Below, piece after piece: positions 8,727-16,739 of a stretch of DNA of 35,154 nucleotides (its first letter is position 1; the number at the start of each line of letters is the position of its first letter). A program made the translations under genes and the position numbers. The notes under the pieces are model-generated. The model did no database searches and was not told the origin of the DNA. It saw nothing but the letters and a program-made list of their open reading frames with translations. Source of the stretch: Planctomycetales bacterium 71-10 (lineage in GTDB: Bacteria > Planctomycetota > Planctomycetia > Isosphaerales > Isosphaeraceae); the NCBI GenBank assembly GCA_001898385.1, contig MKTT01000024.1, positions 1-35,154 on the forward strand. The letters run 5' to 3'.

Positions 8727-9151
8727 AAAATCAGCCCAATAAAGCTCGCCCGGCATGGGAATGCGACGCAGCCGTCGCGTCGTATCCGGGGATGCTGGCC
8801 GGAATCCTGAAATCCGACGCGGTGGATTCGGGACCTTATCCGATGAAGGGTCGTTCTTTGACAGCTCGGATGGATCGAACCGGAGACGGCCCGACGTCCC
8901 CGCCCCGGACGACTCGGTTCGCGAACGCCGCGCGGCCTCGGGCCCCGCGACGGGACCGTCAGAAAAGCTTCTCGCCTCGCCGGGTGGGTGCTTCAGGCCG
9001 GCCGCCTCCCCAAAGCCGAAACCGACGGGCGTCGCGGAAAACGACATCGACCTCGACGAGCGAAGCCAAAACAATAAGCCATAAACAACAAATTCCGAAT
9101 AACTTGCGTCGACACAACCGAAATTTCGGCCGGCGAAGGAAGCCAACCTCG

Positions 9152-10135
9152 TCAGCCGGCGTCGGAAGCGGGTTGCGGACGGAAGACGGCCGCCAGGGCC
9201 CCGGCGAGGTCGGGGTGCCGGAAGGCGTAGCCGAGATCGAGGGCCCGGCGGGGGATCGCCCGCTGGCCCTTCGTGATGGCGTCGGCGACCTCGCCCAGGA
9301 CCAGGCGGAGGAGGAGGTCCGGCGGGCCGAAGGGGAGGAAGACGCGCCAGGGGGCGTAGGGCTTCCAGAGGACGTTCGACAGGGCGCGCGAGAAGTCGGC
9401 GTTGCGGACGGGGTTCGGGGCGACGCCGTTGATCGGGCCGGAGGCGCCGGGGTTGGTCAGGGCCATGTGGAGGATGCCGACGATATCCTCGATGTGGATC
9501 CAGCTCATCCACTGCCGCCCCCGCGCCGGGGCGAGGCCGCCGTCGCCGCCGACCGGCACGCCGGGGCCGAGCTTGAACAGCGGGGTCATGATCTTCAAGG
9601 CCCCGTCGCCCGGGGCCAGGACGATCCCGATCCGGACGACCGCCCGGCGCACGCCCAGGGCGTCGACCGCGGCGGAGGCGTCCTCCCACTCGCGGCAGAC
9701 CACGGCCAGGAAGTCGGCGCCCGGCGGGGCGGACTCGTCCAGCTCCTCGTCCCCCCTCGGCCCGTAATAGCCCACCGCCGACGCCTGCACCAGCACGCCC
9801 GGCCGGGCCTTCGCCGTCGCGATCGCCGCGACGACGTTGTCGGTGGAGTAGACGCGGCTGTCGCGGATCTTCCGCTTCACCTCGCCCGTCCAGCGCTCGC
9901 CGAAGACGTTGTGGCCGACGAGGTTCACCACCGCGTCGCAGCCGTCGACCGCCTGCTGCCAACGGCCGGGGGAGGTCGGGTCGCCCTGGACGACCTCGTA
10001 GTCCCGGGCCTCCCGCTCACGCCTCAGCTCGTCCGCCCGCCGCGAGACCACGACCGGCCGGCCGCCCGTTTCCAGGATCCGCCGGACCAGCCGCCGGCCG
10101 ATCAGCCCGGAACCGCCCGTGATCAGCACGCGCAT
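9152..10135 (-). CDS. TIGR01777-family NAD-dependent epimerase
   Basis: A 327-residue short-chain dehydrogenase-fold protein of the TIGR01777 (YfcH/SULA-like) family, cytoplasmic, substrate unknown. The NAD(P) glycine motif is at the N-terminus (MRVLITGGSGLIGRRL, G7-G13). Family marks include VNLVGHNVFGERWT, RDSRV, QASAVGYYGPRGDE and WMSWIHIEDIVGIL. The C-terminal DUF1731 part reads NPVRNADFSRAL to GYAFRHPDLAGALAAV. The start at 10135 places the Rossmann motif at the N-terminus as in the family, and GAGG lies eight bases upstream. The longer frame to 10201 adds unrelated residues. An AT-rich TATATT (minus strand, about 10155-10160) just upstream may be a -10 element with a short leader. Confidence 0.93.
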   Translation of the reverse strand: MRVLITGGSGLIGRRLVRRILETGGRPVVVSRRADELRREREARDYEVVQGDPTSPGRWQQAVDGCDAVVNLVGHNVFGERWTGEVKRKIRDSRVYSTDNVVAAIATAKARPGVLVQASAVGYYGPRGDEELDESAPPGADFLAVVCREWEDASAAVDALGVRRAVVRIGIVLAPGDGALKIMTPLFKLGPGVPVGGDGGLAPARGRQWMSWIHIEDIVGILHMALTNPGASGPINGVAPNPVRNADFSRALSNVLWKPYAPWRVFLPFGPPDLLLRLVLGEVADAITKGQRAIPRRALDLGYAFRHPDLAGALAAVFRPQPASDAG

Positions 10136-10377
10136 GCGACGGCCTCTATCTCTTAATATATCAATGAGGAGGGCCGACGGCCCCCGTGATCCTCGCACCA
10201 TCGTCCCGGCCGCCCCGGACCCTCGTCAAGCGGGACGGCCGTGAGGGCCCGGTTTCGGCCGCGTGAGGGCCGGGCGAATTCGGGATGAACCCCCGTCGGC
10301 GCGGGTTGGCCGGGGGATGAGTTCGTGTTAGGTTCGAGCGGAGTGACGCCGACGGTCCCGATGGAGCCCCCCTCGCC

Positions 10378-11259
10378 ATGCCCCCCCGCGTGCTCAAGTG
10401 GATCGAGATGCCCCGCCCCCGGGTGGAGCGGAAGCACCCCACGCCGCTCGTCCTGGTCAACGGCCTGGCCGAGCAGCAACAGAGCTGGTTCGCCAACGAG
10501 CGCCAGTTGTCGCGGCGGTTCGACCTCAAGCAGCCCGAGGTCCTGGTCTACGACGGCGACGCCCTCCACCGCCGGATCGACGCCGGCCTGGAGATCACCG
10601 TCGATTACCTGGCCGAACGCCTCGGGGCCTACCTCGACGAGTTCGTCCAGCGCCCGCCGTACCACCTGGTGGCGTCGAGCCTGGGGTGCCAGGTGGTGGC
10701 GACCTACGCGGCGGCGAACCCGGAACGGGTGGGCCGGCTGGTCCTGATCTGCCCCTCCGGCTTCCACGGCGACGAGAACCTGCCGATGGTGGAGGGGGTC
10801 CGCCGCAGCAACTACGACGCCCTCGTCGGCTCGGTCTTCCACGAGAACCGCCGCGCCGAGGGCCGCCTGGTCGCCGCCTTCGAGAAGAAGTTCCAGGACC
10901 GTCGCTGGAAGAAGGGGGTGCTCCGGACGCTCCGCGGGACCGTGGGCCACAGCGTCGCGCCGCTGCTCCCCCGGATCGCGGCCCCGACGCTGGTGATCTG
11001 GGGCACCGAGGACCAGATCCTCTCCGACGTCCCCGGCTCCATCCGCGCCGCGGCCCGGATCCCGGACGTCCGCCAGGTCGTCATCCCGCGCTGCGGCCAC
11101 GCCCCGCAGATCGAGAAGGCCCGGCTCGTGAACCGGCTGATCACGGGCCACCTGACCGGCAAGCTCGGCCGGCTGCCCCGGTCGTTCGACCCGTCGCGGT
11201 TCCTGGATCGCCCCCGGGCCGGCGAGCCCGTCGCGCGGCTGGCCCCCCTCCCTTCCTGA
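10378..11259 (+). CDS. Alpha/beta hydrolase
   Basis: A 293-residue alpha/beta hydrolase-fold protein, first gene of a three-gene operon. The nucleophile elbow is ASSLG, with Ser101 as the likely nucleophile; the usual first glycine of GxSxG is alanine. The acid is probably Asp211 (VIWGTEDQIL) and the catalytic histidine His240 (RCGHAPQIEKA). The oxyanion region near LVLVNGLAEQQQSW differs from the common HG(G) motif. No signal peptide is evident, so it is probably cytoplasmic. The next gene starts 10 bases after its stop. In this setting it could act as a thioesterase or esterase on the product of the GH3 enzyme downstream; that is inference. The start follows GGAG by about eleven bases. Confidence 0.88.
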   Translation: MPPRVLKWIEMPRPRVERKHPTPLVLVNGLAEQQQSWFANERQLSRRFDLKQPEVLVYDGDALHRRIDAGLEITVDYLAERLGAYLDEFVQRPPYHLVASSLGCQVVATYAAANPERVGRLVLICPSGFHGDENLPMVEGVRRSNYDALVGSVFHENRRAEGRLVAAFEKKFQDRRWKKGVLRTLRGTVGHSVAPLLPRIAAPTLVIWGTEDQILSDVPGSIRAAARIPDVRQVVIPRCGHAPQIEKARLVNRLITGHLTGKLGRLPRSFDPSRFLDRPRAGEPVARLAPLPS

Positions 11260-11269
11260 CCGGCGGACC

Positions 11270-11857
11270 ATGAGCGACTTCACCCTGTTCCTGGGCAAGT
11301 TCCTGCGGCAAGGGACGGCCATCGCCAGCCTCGCCCCCAGCAGCCGGTGGCTCTCCCGGGCGACGGTCGCCAACATCGACTGGGGCCGGCCGAACGTGGT
11401 CGTCGAGCTGGGCGCCGGCACCGGGCCGATCACCCGCGTCCTGGCCGAGCGGGCCGGCGCCGGCTCCCGCGTCCTGGTCGTCGAGCGCGAGCCCGACTTC
11501 GCCCGGCTCCTCCGCGAGCGGTTCGACGGGACGCCCGGCCTGGAGGTGATCGAGGGGGACGCCCGCGACCTGGCCGGCATGCTCCGCGACCGCGGGATCG
11601 ACCGCGTCGACCACGTCGTCTCCGGCCTGCCGACCCCCTCGCTGCCGGAGGACGTCCGCCGCGAGGTGATCCGCGTCGTCGGCGAGGTCCTCGGGCCCGA
11701 CGGGACGTTCAACCAGATCACCGAGATGCCCTGGGTCTACCTGGGCCTCTATCGCCGGCTGTTCGAAGAGGTCCGATTCCAGTTCGAGCCCCGGAACTTC
11801 CCGCCCGCCGGGGTCTACTTCTGCCGGGGCGTCCGCCCCGCGGCGGCGGCCTCATGA
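11270..11857 (+). CDS. PmtA-like phospholipid N-methyltransferase family protein
   Basis: A 195-residue class I SAM-dependent methyltransferase. The SAM-binding motif I is VVELGAGTGPITR (44-56), the acidic end of strand 2 is VVERE, and GDARDL follows. The block LAPSSRWLSRA before motif I and VSGLPTPSLP (117-126) after it are typical of the bacterial phosphatidylethanolamine N-methyltransferase PmtA group and related ribosomal adenine dimethylase-like enzymes. It probably acts at the inner face of the membrane on a lipid or lipid-like substrate, but the family also includes proteins of unknown substrate. It begins 10 bases after the hydrolase gene, and its TGA overlaps the ATG of the GH3 gene in ATGA, so translation is coupled. 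Confidence 0.86.
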   Translation: MSDFTLFLGKFLRQGTAIASLAPSSRWLSRATVANIDWGRPNVVVELGAGTGPITRVLAERAGAGSRVLVVEREPDFARLLRERFDGTPGLEVIEGDARDLAGMLRDRGIDRVDHVVSGLPTPSLPEDVRREVIRVVGEVLGPDGTFNQITEMPWVYLGLYRRLFEEVRFQFEPRNFPPAGVYFCRGVRPAAAAS

Positions 11858-13440
11858 TCACCGCCATCGCGACCCTCGCCGGCTCCCCCCCCGCCCGCCG
11901 GCTCGTCAACCGGGCGTTCCACCTCCACGCGAAGGCCCGCATGAAGGCCCTCGCGGCGCTCGACCCGCTCCGCGAGCAGGAGCAGACGCTCCGCCGGCTG
12001 GCCCGCTTCGCCCGCGGCACCCGGTTCGGCCGCGACCACGGCTTCGGGTCGATCCGGACGATCGACGACTACCGCCGTCGCGTCCCGATCCGGACCTATG
12101 AAGCCCTGTGGGACGACTACCTCCGGGCCCGCTATCCGACGTTCGAGAACCTGACCTGGCCGGGCAAGATCCCGTACCTCGCCCTGACCAGCGGGACGAC
12201 GCGGGGGGCGACGAAGTACATCCCGGTCTCGCGCGAGATGGTCCGGTCCAACCGCAAGGCGGCCCAGACCGTGACCGCCGCGCACATGACGGCCCGGCCG
12301 GGCTCGCGGCTGTTCGAGGGCCGGGTCTTCTTCCTGGGCGGGACGACCAAGCTGGAGGAGCCCGCCCCCGGCGTCCGCCAGGGGGACCTCAGCGGCGTGG
12401 CGGCGATCGAGGTGGCCGACGCCCTGCGGCCCTACACCTTCCCGCCGCTCGACCTGGCCCTGGAGTCCGACTGGGACCGCAAGCTGGAGCGGCTGGCGGC
12501 GACGTCCATCGGCCAGCGGATCACCCTGGTCAGCGGCGTGCCGAGCTGGCTGCTGATGCTGTTCCGCCGCATCCTGGACGTCTCCGGCCGGTCGACCATC
12601 GCCGAGGTCTGGCCCCGCCTGGAGCTGGTGATCCACGGCGGCCTGAAGTTCGCCCCCTACGAGGCCGCGTTCCGCGAGGTCGTCGGCTCGGACGCCGTCC
12701 GGCTCCAGGAGACCTACCCCTGCTCCGAGGGCTTCATCGCCTTCGGCGACCCCGCGACCGGCCTGCTGCGACTCCTCGTCGACCACGGGATCTTTTATGA
12801 GTTCATCCCGCTCGACGAGTATCAGGAAGGCGAACAGCCCCGGACCCGGCTCTGGCTGGGCGAGGTGCGGACGGGGGTGGACTACGTCCTCGCGGTCTCG
12901 ACCTGCGCCGGGCTCTGGTCGCACGTCATCGGCGACGTCGTCCGGTTCGAGTCGCTGGAGCCCCCCTTGCTCCGGTTCGCGGGGCGGACGAAGGACTCGA
13001 TGTCGGCCTTCGGCGAGCACCTGATCGCCGAGGAGGCGGAGGGGGCGATCCTGGAAGCCGCCCGCGCCGGCGGGGCGACGGCCCGCGAGTGGCACGTCGG
13101 GACGGTCTTCGCCGACGACCTGGGCCATCATCTCTATATCGTGGAGTTCGACCGCCCCCCCGCCGACCTCGCGACGTTCCGGGCGGGCCTCGACGCCGCG
13201 CTCGCCCGCCGCAACGACGACTACCGCGCGCACCGCGGCCCCGGCTCGGGCATCCCGGCCCCGGCGGTCCTGGCGGCGAGGCCCGGGACCTTCGAAGGCT
13301 GGATGCGACGCCGGGGCAAGCTCGGCGGCCAGAACAAGGTCCCGCGCATGGACGCCTCGGGGGCGCTGACGCGGGACCTCGCGGATTACGCCCGCTCGGC
13401 AGGGCTGGTCGACGCGGAGGTCGGCCCAGGGGAGGGTTGA
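11854..13440 (+). CDS. GH3-superfamily acyl-adenylating enzyme
   Basis: A 528-residue protein of the GH3 (auxin-responsive promoter) superfamily of acyl-acid-amido synthetases. Plant members adenylate a carboxylate and join it to an amino acid; bacterial members are mostly uncharacterised. The ATP/AMP loop is TSGTTRGATKYIPV (112-125). ETYPCSEGF (286-294) corresponds to the second adenylation motif, WSHVIGDVVRF (355-365) to the YR.GD motif, and FAGRTKDSMSAFGEHL (375-390) to the C-terminal hinge. A basic RGKLGGQNKVPR lies near the end, where the terminal lysine of adenylating enzymes is expected. It overlaps the methyltransferase by four bases, so the three genes form one unit. An acyl carrier protein gene lies just beyond on the other strand. 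The substrate is unknown. Confidence 0.9.
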   Translation: MITAIATLAGSPPARRLVNRAFHLHAKARMKALAALDPLREQEQTLRRLARFARGTRFGRDHGFGSIRTIDDYRRRVPIRTYEALWDDYLRARYPTFENLTWPGKIPYLALTSGTTRGATKYIPVSREMVRSNRKAAQTVTAAHMTARPGSRLFEGRVFFLGGTTKLEEPAPGVRQGDLSGVAAIEVADALRPYTFPPLDLALESDWDRKLERLAATSIGQRITLVSGVPSWLLMLFRRILDVSGRSTIAEVWPRLELVIHGGLKFAPYEAAFREVVGSDAVRLQETYPCSEGFIAFGDPATGLLRLLVDHGIFYEFIPLDEYQEGEQPRTRLWLGEVRTGVDYVLAVSTCAGLWSHVIGDVVRFESLEPPLLRFAGRTKDSMSAFGEHLIAEEAEGAILEAARAGGATAREWHVGTVFADDLGHHLYIVEFDRPPADLATFRAGLDAALARRNDDYRAHRGPGSGIPAPAVLAARPGTFEGWMRRRGKLGGQNKVPRMDASGALTRDLADYARSAGLVDAEVGPGEG

Positions 13441-13466
13441 GAAGTCGTCGGAGGGCCGAGCATCCC

Positions 13467-13517
13467 GTCCCCTCTCCCGCCGGGAGAGGGTAGCCGCGCA
13501 GCGGCGGGTGAGGGTCG
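13467..13517 (+). repeat. Dispersed intergenic repeat, copy A
   Basis: Begins with the GTCCCCTCTCCCGCCGGGAG hairpin head also seen at 4354 and continues to a GGTGAGGGTCG tail. It is a long form of the element, located between convergent gene clusters. Confidence 0.8.
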
Positions 13518-13580
13518 ACGGAGCGCCGAGGGCATGCCGGGCGGGCGGACGCCGGACCTGGGCTATGCCTACAAGTCCGA

Positions 13581-13630
13581 CGACCCTCACCCGGCCCTTC
13601 GGGCCACCCTCTCCCGGCGGGAGAGGGGAC
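13581..13630 (-). repeat. Dispersed intergenic repeat, copy B (inverted relative to A)
   Basis: Reads CGACCCTCACCC to the inverted hairpin head ending GAGAGGGGAC. It faces copy A across 63 bases, forming a large inverted repeat in the gap between the GH3 gene and the acyl carrier protein gene. The middle part (GCCCTTCGGGC) differs from copy A, so the two are related but not identical. Confidence 0.8.
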
Positions 13631-13660
13631 GTCGGCGCGCGATCGCCCCAACGCCTGGGC

Positions 13661-13912
13661 TCAGGCGGCCTTCTTCTCGGCGACGAGGTCGGCGATCTGG
13701 CGGATGGAGTCCAGGTGCTCGACGCCGGCCTCGTGGGCCTCGACGGTGATGCCGAACCGCTCTTCCAGGTAGACGACCAGCTTGAGGGTGGTGATCGAGT
13801 CGAGGATGCCGCCGGTGATCAGCGGGGTGGACTCGGTCAGCTCCGCGGGGTCCTCGCCGGGGAGGAACTCGTTCAGGATGAACGTGTGGACGTCTTTCTG
13901 GATGTCTTCCAT
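13661..13912 (-). CDS. Acyl carrier protein
   Basis: An 83-residue acyl or peptidyl carrier protein. Helix I (EDIQKDVHTFILNEFLPGED), the phosphopantetheine site GGILDSITTLKLVVYLEE with Ser39 as attachment residue, and helices III-IV (EAHEAGVEHLDSIRQIADLV) fit a complete stand-alone carrier. The usual DSL is DSI here, which is common in specialised rather than fatty-acid carriers. A clear AGAGGT precedes the ATG by five bases. It lies 53 bases downstream of the phosphodiesterase gene on the same strand and is probably co-transcribed with it. It is convergent with the GH3 gene, a natural partner for loading or transferring an activated acyl group; that partnership is inference. Confidence 0.93.
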   Translation of the reverse strand: MEDIQKDVHTFILNEFLPGEDPAELTESTPLITGGILDSITTLKLVVYLEERFGITVEAHEAGVEHLDSIRQIADLVAEKKAA

Positions 13913-13965
13913 GTCAACCTCTTGTTGAGAAGGAGGATGTTCGGGATACGGTCCGGGGATTCCGT

Positions 13966-15519
13966 TCAGGGGCCGTCGGCCGAGGCGGCGACGACGTCGA
14001 CCGGCTCGGCCTCGCGGGGTTCGTCGAGCGGGGCCTCGAACGCCTCGTGGAGCGCCCGGCCCTGCATGAAGCCGGGGACCTCCAGGCCGAGCATCGCCAG
14101 CGCGGTCGGGGCGACGTCGTGCAGCTCGGCGTCGAGGCGGTCGCCGGGCCGGACGCCGGGGGCGTCGACCGCCAGCACGCCGTCGAGCCAGTGGGTGCCG
14201 GGGAGGCCGGGGTCGGGCCGTTGGATCGTGCTGCGGTGGCGCTCGGACCACTTGGCCTGGGCCTGGTAGCCGTCGGCCGAGAGGGCGAAGACGTCGGGCA
14301 TGCCGTGCTCGGCCGGGTCGACGCCGAAGCGGTCGGCCGCGGAATAGACGTCGGCGAACAGCGGCTCGCCGCGCTCGGGGTCGCGGGCCTCGCGGAACAG
14401 GCCGATCAGCTCGGCGAGGGCGCGGTCGGCCGACGCGCCGGAGACGGCCGACCGGTTGAGGAAGACGTTGCCGCAGAGCTGGCCGAACGGGGCGAACGCG
14501 ACGGTCCGCCGCCAGTCGCACGAGATCTGGCCGTCGATCGGCCGGGCCTTCTCGGGCGCCACGCCCCCCGGCTCGCGCAGGGCCTTCCAGCGCCGGAAGC
14601 GCTCCAGGACCCGGATCGCCCGGTAGCGGAACCGCGTGCCGTAGACCCGCGTCCGCTGGAGCCCCGCGGCGCGGAGCATGCCGTTGACGTTCACCAGCGA
14701 CCGGCACGGCCCGAAGCCGTGGTCCGAGGCGACCACGACCGCCGCGTCCCGATCGGAGGCCAGGTCGAGCAGCCGGCCGATGGAGTCGTCGAGGGCCCGG
14801 ATGCACCGCTCCACGGCGTCGGTGAAGCCGGCCTCGCGGACGCCGGTCTCGTCGACGTCGAAGTAGGGCCACATCCGATGCTGGAGGCTGTCGAGGTTGT
14901 GGAAGTGGACCATCATCGCCGTCCAGTCGACGCGGGCGTCGGCCAGGCGGGCGGCCTCGGCCTGGGCGTCGAAGATGGCGGCGCAGCGGCGGGCCTGGTC
15001 GAGCGCCTCGTCGGCCGTGCGGGGCCGGCGCTTCCAGACGAGCTTGTGCGTGTAGGCCGGGACCTCGGCCCGCAAGAGGCCGTCGAACTCCGGGCACTGG
15101 GCGAAGGCGAGGTCGCGGTCCGGGGCGTCGGCCCCGGCGACGAGCAGGCCGCGGACCTTCGGCGCGGGGTAGGTGATCGGCAGGCCGAGGCTGACGATCG
15201 AGCCCCCCGCGCGGGAGATCTCCTCCCAGAGAGTGGGGACGCGGACCGTGGCGGCGTCGTGCTCGCGGATGGCGCCGCGGGCGTGGTCCAGGTAGTTGAA
15301 GTCGTGGACGCCGTGCCGCAGGGGCGTGCAGCCGGTGGAGAACGACGTCCAGGCGACGGGCGTCACCATGGGGTCGGTCGACCGCAGGCGGCCGACGGCC
15401 GAGCGTCGCCAGAGCGCGGCGAGGTTCGGGGCCCAGCCGCGGTCGAAGATCGGGCCGAGGACGGCGGACGTGCCGCCGTCGAGGCCGATGAAGAGGACGC
15501 GCGAGGGGGACGGTGGCAT
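13966..15519 (-). CDS. Type I phosphodiesterase / alkaline-phosphatase-superfamily protein
   Basis: A 517-residue metal-dependent hydrolase of the nucleotide pyrophosphatase/phosphodiesterase group. Residues visible: Asp14 in IGLDGG (metal), Thr53 in DPMVTPVAWTSFSTG (nucleophile block with HGVHDF after it), Asp210 and His214 in HNLDSLQHRMW, Asp266 and His267 in ASDHGFG, and a late GTHW histidine. All are where the family places its two-zinc site. No signal peptide is apparent from the start at 15519, so it may act in the cytoplasm, unlike most secreted relatives. The longer frame to 15633 adds low-complexity sequence. Related proteins cleave phosphodiesters or transfer phospho-groups on lipids and nucleotides. 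Being co-directional with the carrier protein suggests a role in the same pathway. Confidence 0.88.
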   Translation of the reverse strand: MPPSPSRVLFIGLDGGTSAVLGPIFDRGWAPNLAALWRRSAVGRLRSTDPMVTPVAWTSFSTGCTPLRHGVHDFNYLDHARGAIREHDAATVRVPTLWEEISRAGGSIVSLGLPITYPAPKVRGLLVAGADAPDRDLAFAQCPEFDGLLRAEVPAYTHKLVWKRRPRTADEALDQARRCAAIFDAQAEAARLADARVDWTAMMVHFHNLDSLQHRMWPYFDVDETGVREAGFTDAVERCIRALDDSIGRLLDLASDRDAAVVVASDHGFGPCRSLVNVNGMLRAAGLQRTRVYGTRFRYRAIRVLERFRRWKALREPGGVAPEKARPIDGQISCDWRRTVAFAPFGQLCGNVFLNRSAVSGASADRALAELIGLFREARDPERGEPLFADVYSAADRFGVDPAEHGMPDVFALSADGYQAQAKWSERHRSTIQRPDPGLPGTHWLDGVLAVDAPGVRPGDRLDAELHDVAPTALAMLGLEVPGFMQGRALHEAFEAPLDEPREAEPVDVVAASADGP

Positions 15520-15790
15520 GGGCGGTCGCCTTTGCGCCTCGGGTCCCGGCCGGCCCGATCCCGCGGGATCCGCCGAAATCGCCTTCCTTGCCGATTCGGC
15601 GGGCCGATGTCCCAATTCGAGGCCCCGGGACACTAGCTTTCGGGGATTCTTTGGTCAATCTCGAATTTCCATCCAGACCCGCGTCCCGTCCCGCCGATTC
15701 CGTAGCCTAGTGTCGCTCGCCGCCCCGCGGGATCGCCCTGCGCCGACGCAACCGGATGGAACCGTCCTCGACCCCAGAGGTGACAGGCTC

Positions 15791-16540
15791 ATGACTGCAC
15801 GGAAGCCGACGGCCGCCCGTCGATCGGGCGGGCCCCTCGTCCTCGCCGGGACGGCGGTCGCGCTGCTTCTGTCGGGGCCCGGCTGCGCGTCCGGCAGGCG
15901 GCTCCGCAAGGAGGCCGACCGGGTCCCGGTGCGGGGGATGATCGATCCCGACCAGCCCCGGGAACTCGACAAGACGGCCATGCCCCGCTATGTCGTCGAG
16001 CCGCCGGACGAGTTGGACATCACGGTCAAGCCCCTCCCCTCCGAATGGTCGCCCGGCTCGTTCGTCGTGCGCCAGGACGGCGTCGTCGACCTGGGCCTGT
16101 ACGGCGACGTCTTCGTCGCCGGCTACACGCTCGACCAGGTGGAGAGCCAGATCGCCCAGCAGCTCACGGCCGAGGCCCTCTCGCGCGGGCAGAAGCCGAC
16201 CGAGCCCTACCGGGTCTCGGCCCGGCTGGCCACGTCGCAGAGCAAGTATTATTACGTCCTGGGGACGGTGGCCTCCGAGGGCAAGTTCCCGATCAAGGGG
16301 AACGAGACGGTCCTCGACGCCATCCTCCAGGCCGGGCTGAAGTCGAACAGCCTCCCCGAGAAGGCGTATCTCTCCCGCCCCCATCCCGTCGGCGGCCCCT
16401 GCCAGGTCCTCCGCATCGACTGGGCGGCGATCAAGGAGAATGCGGACACCCTCACCAACTACCAGCTCTTCCCCGGCGACCGCATCGTCGTCCCCGGCAC
16501 CCGCCCCCCCAGCCTCATCGCCACCCTGCTCGGCCGCTGA
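15791..16540 (+). CDS. Polysaccharide export (Wza-like) lipoprotein
   Basis: A 249-residue protein with a signal peptide and a lipobox LSGPGC (Cys32), so it is probably an outer-membrane or periplasmic lipoprotein. After the anchor, YVVEPPDELDITV (67-79) opens the poly-export domain (PF02563 type), with VRQDGVVDLGLYGDVFVAGYT as its second half. An SLBB-like part follows (YYVLGTVASEGKFPI, LLDAI-type ETVLDAILQAGL). PGDRIVVPG closes the protein. It is shorter than E. coli Wza and lacks the C-terminal amphipathic helix that forms the outer-membrane pore. No glycosyltransferase or Wzc-type kinase genes lie nearby, so it is an orphan. An AGAGGTGA precedes the ATG by about nine bases. Confidence 0.9.
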   Translation: MTARKPTAARRSGGPLVLAGTAVALLLSGPGCASGRRLRKEADRVPVRGMIDPDQPRELDKTAMPRYVVEPPDELDITVKPLPSEWSPGSFVVRQDGVVDLGLYGDVFVAGYTLDQVESQIAQQLTAEALSRGQKPTEPYRVSARLATSQSKYYYVLGTVASEGKFPIKGNETVLDAILQAGLKSNSLPEKAYLSRPHPVGGPCQVLRIDWAAIKENADTLTNYQLFPGDRIVVPGTRPPSLIATLLGR

Positions 16541-16597
16541 GGAACCGTTCCGGAAGAACCTGGGAAGCGGCCTGATCGTCGATGTCGCTCGGCTCCC

Positions 16598-16666
16598 GTA
16601 GGCTGGGTCTCGACCCAGCCCGGAGGAAGCGACGGCCTGCGAGGGCTGGGTCTCGACCCAGCCTAC
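16598..16666. repeat. 69-bp inverted-repeat element (GTAGGCTGGGTC family)
   Basis: The outer arms GTAGGCTGGGTC and GACCCAGCCTAC are perfect complements. Each end also contains its own small hairpin (GGCTGGGTC, two bases, GACCCAGCC) at 16601-16620 and 16644-16663. Similar GTAGGCTGGGTC elements are scattered in many bacterial genomes; the two-armed form here looks like a miniature repeat unit. It lies behind the export lipoprotein gene. Confidence 0.8.
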
Positions 16667-16682
16667 AGGATCGCGCAAGCGA

Positions 16683-16711
16683 AAGGGCCGGAGGGTTCGC
16701 CCCCGGCCCTT
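16683..16711 (-). terminator. Hairpin with TTCG loop behind the NCS1 permease gene
   Basis: A nine-base outer stem (AAGGGCCGG) and a three-base inner GGG/CCC stem, with one bulged A, close on a TTCG loop. It lies 29 bases past the permease stop on the minus strand and is followed there by CTTTCGCTT rather than a full U-run. It also lies downstream of the export gene on the plus strand. Confidence 0.55.
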
Positions 16712-16739
16712 CGCGTGATCCCGCCGTTGCGGCCGATCG

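Larger units (their letters stand above)
8364..9151. other. 788-base gene-free region with repeats and a hairpin
   Basis: No convincing coding sequence is present. A 109-codon plus-strand frame (8755-9084) has Arg/Ser/Pro-rich low-complexity content and no ribosome site. The region includes the direct repeats at 8614-8650, the imperfect hairpin at 8689-8726, and AT-richer stretches around 8580-8700 and 9065-9130. It lies behind the starts of the DUF1559 gene on one side and the stop of the epimerase gene on the other, so it is the upstream region of the DUF1559-lipoprotein unit, plus whatever the excess length encodes. Confidence 0.6.

Noticed and set aside
8755..9084. 109-codon plus-strand frame in the long gap
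   Set aside because: Composition is Arg/Ser/Pro-rich with no domain and there is no ribosome site at its start.
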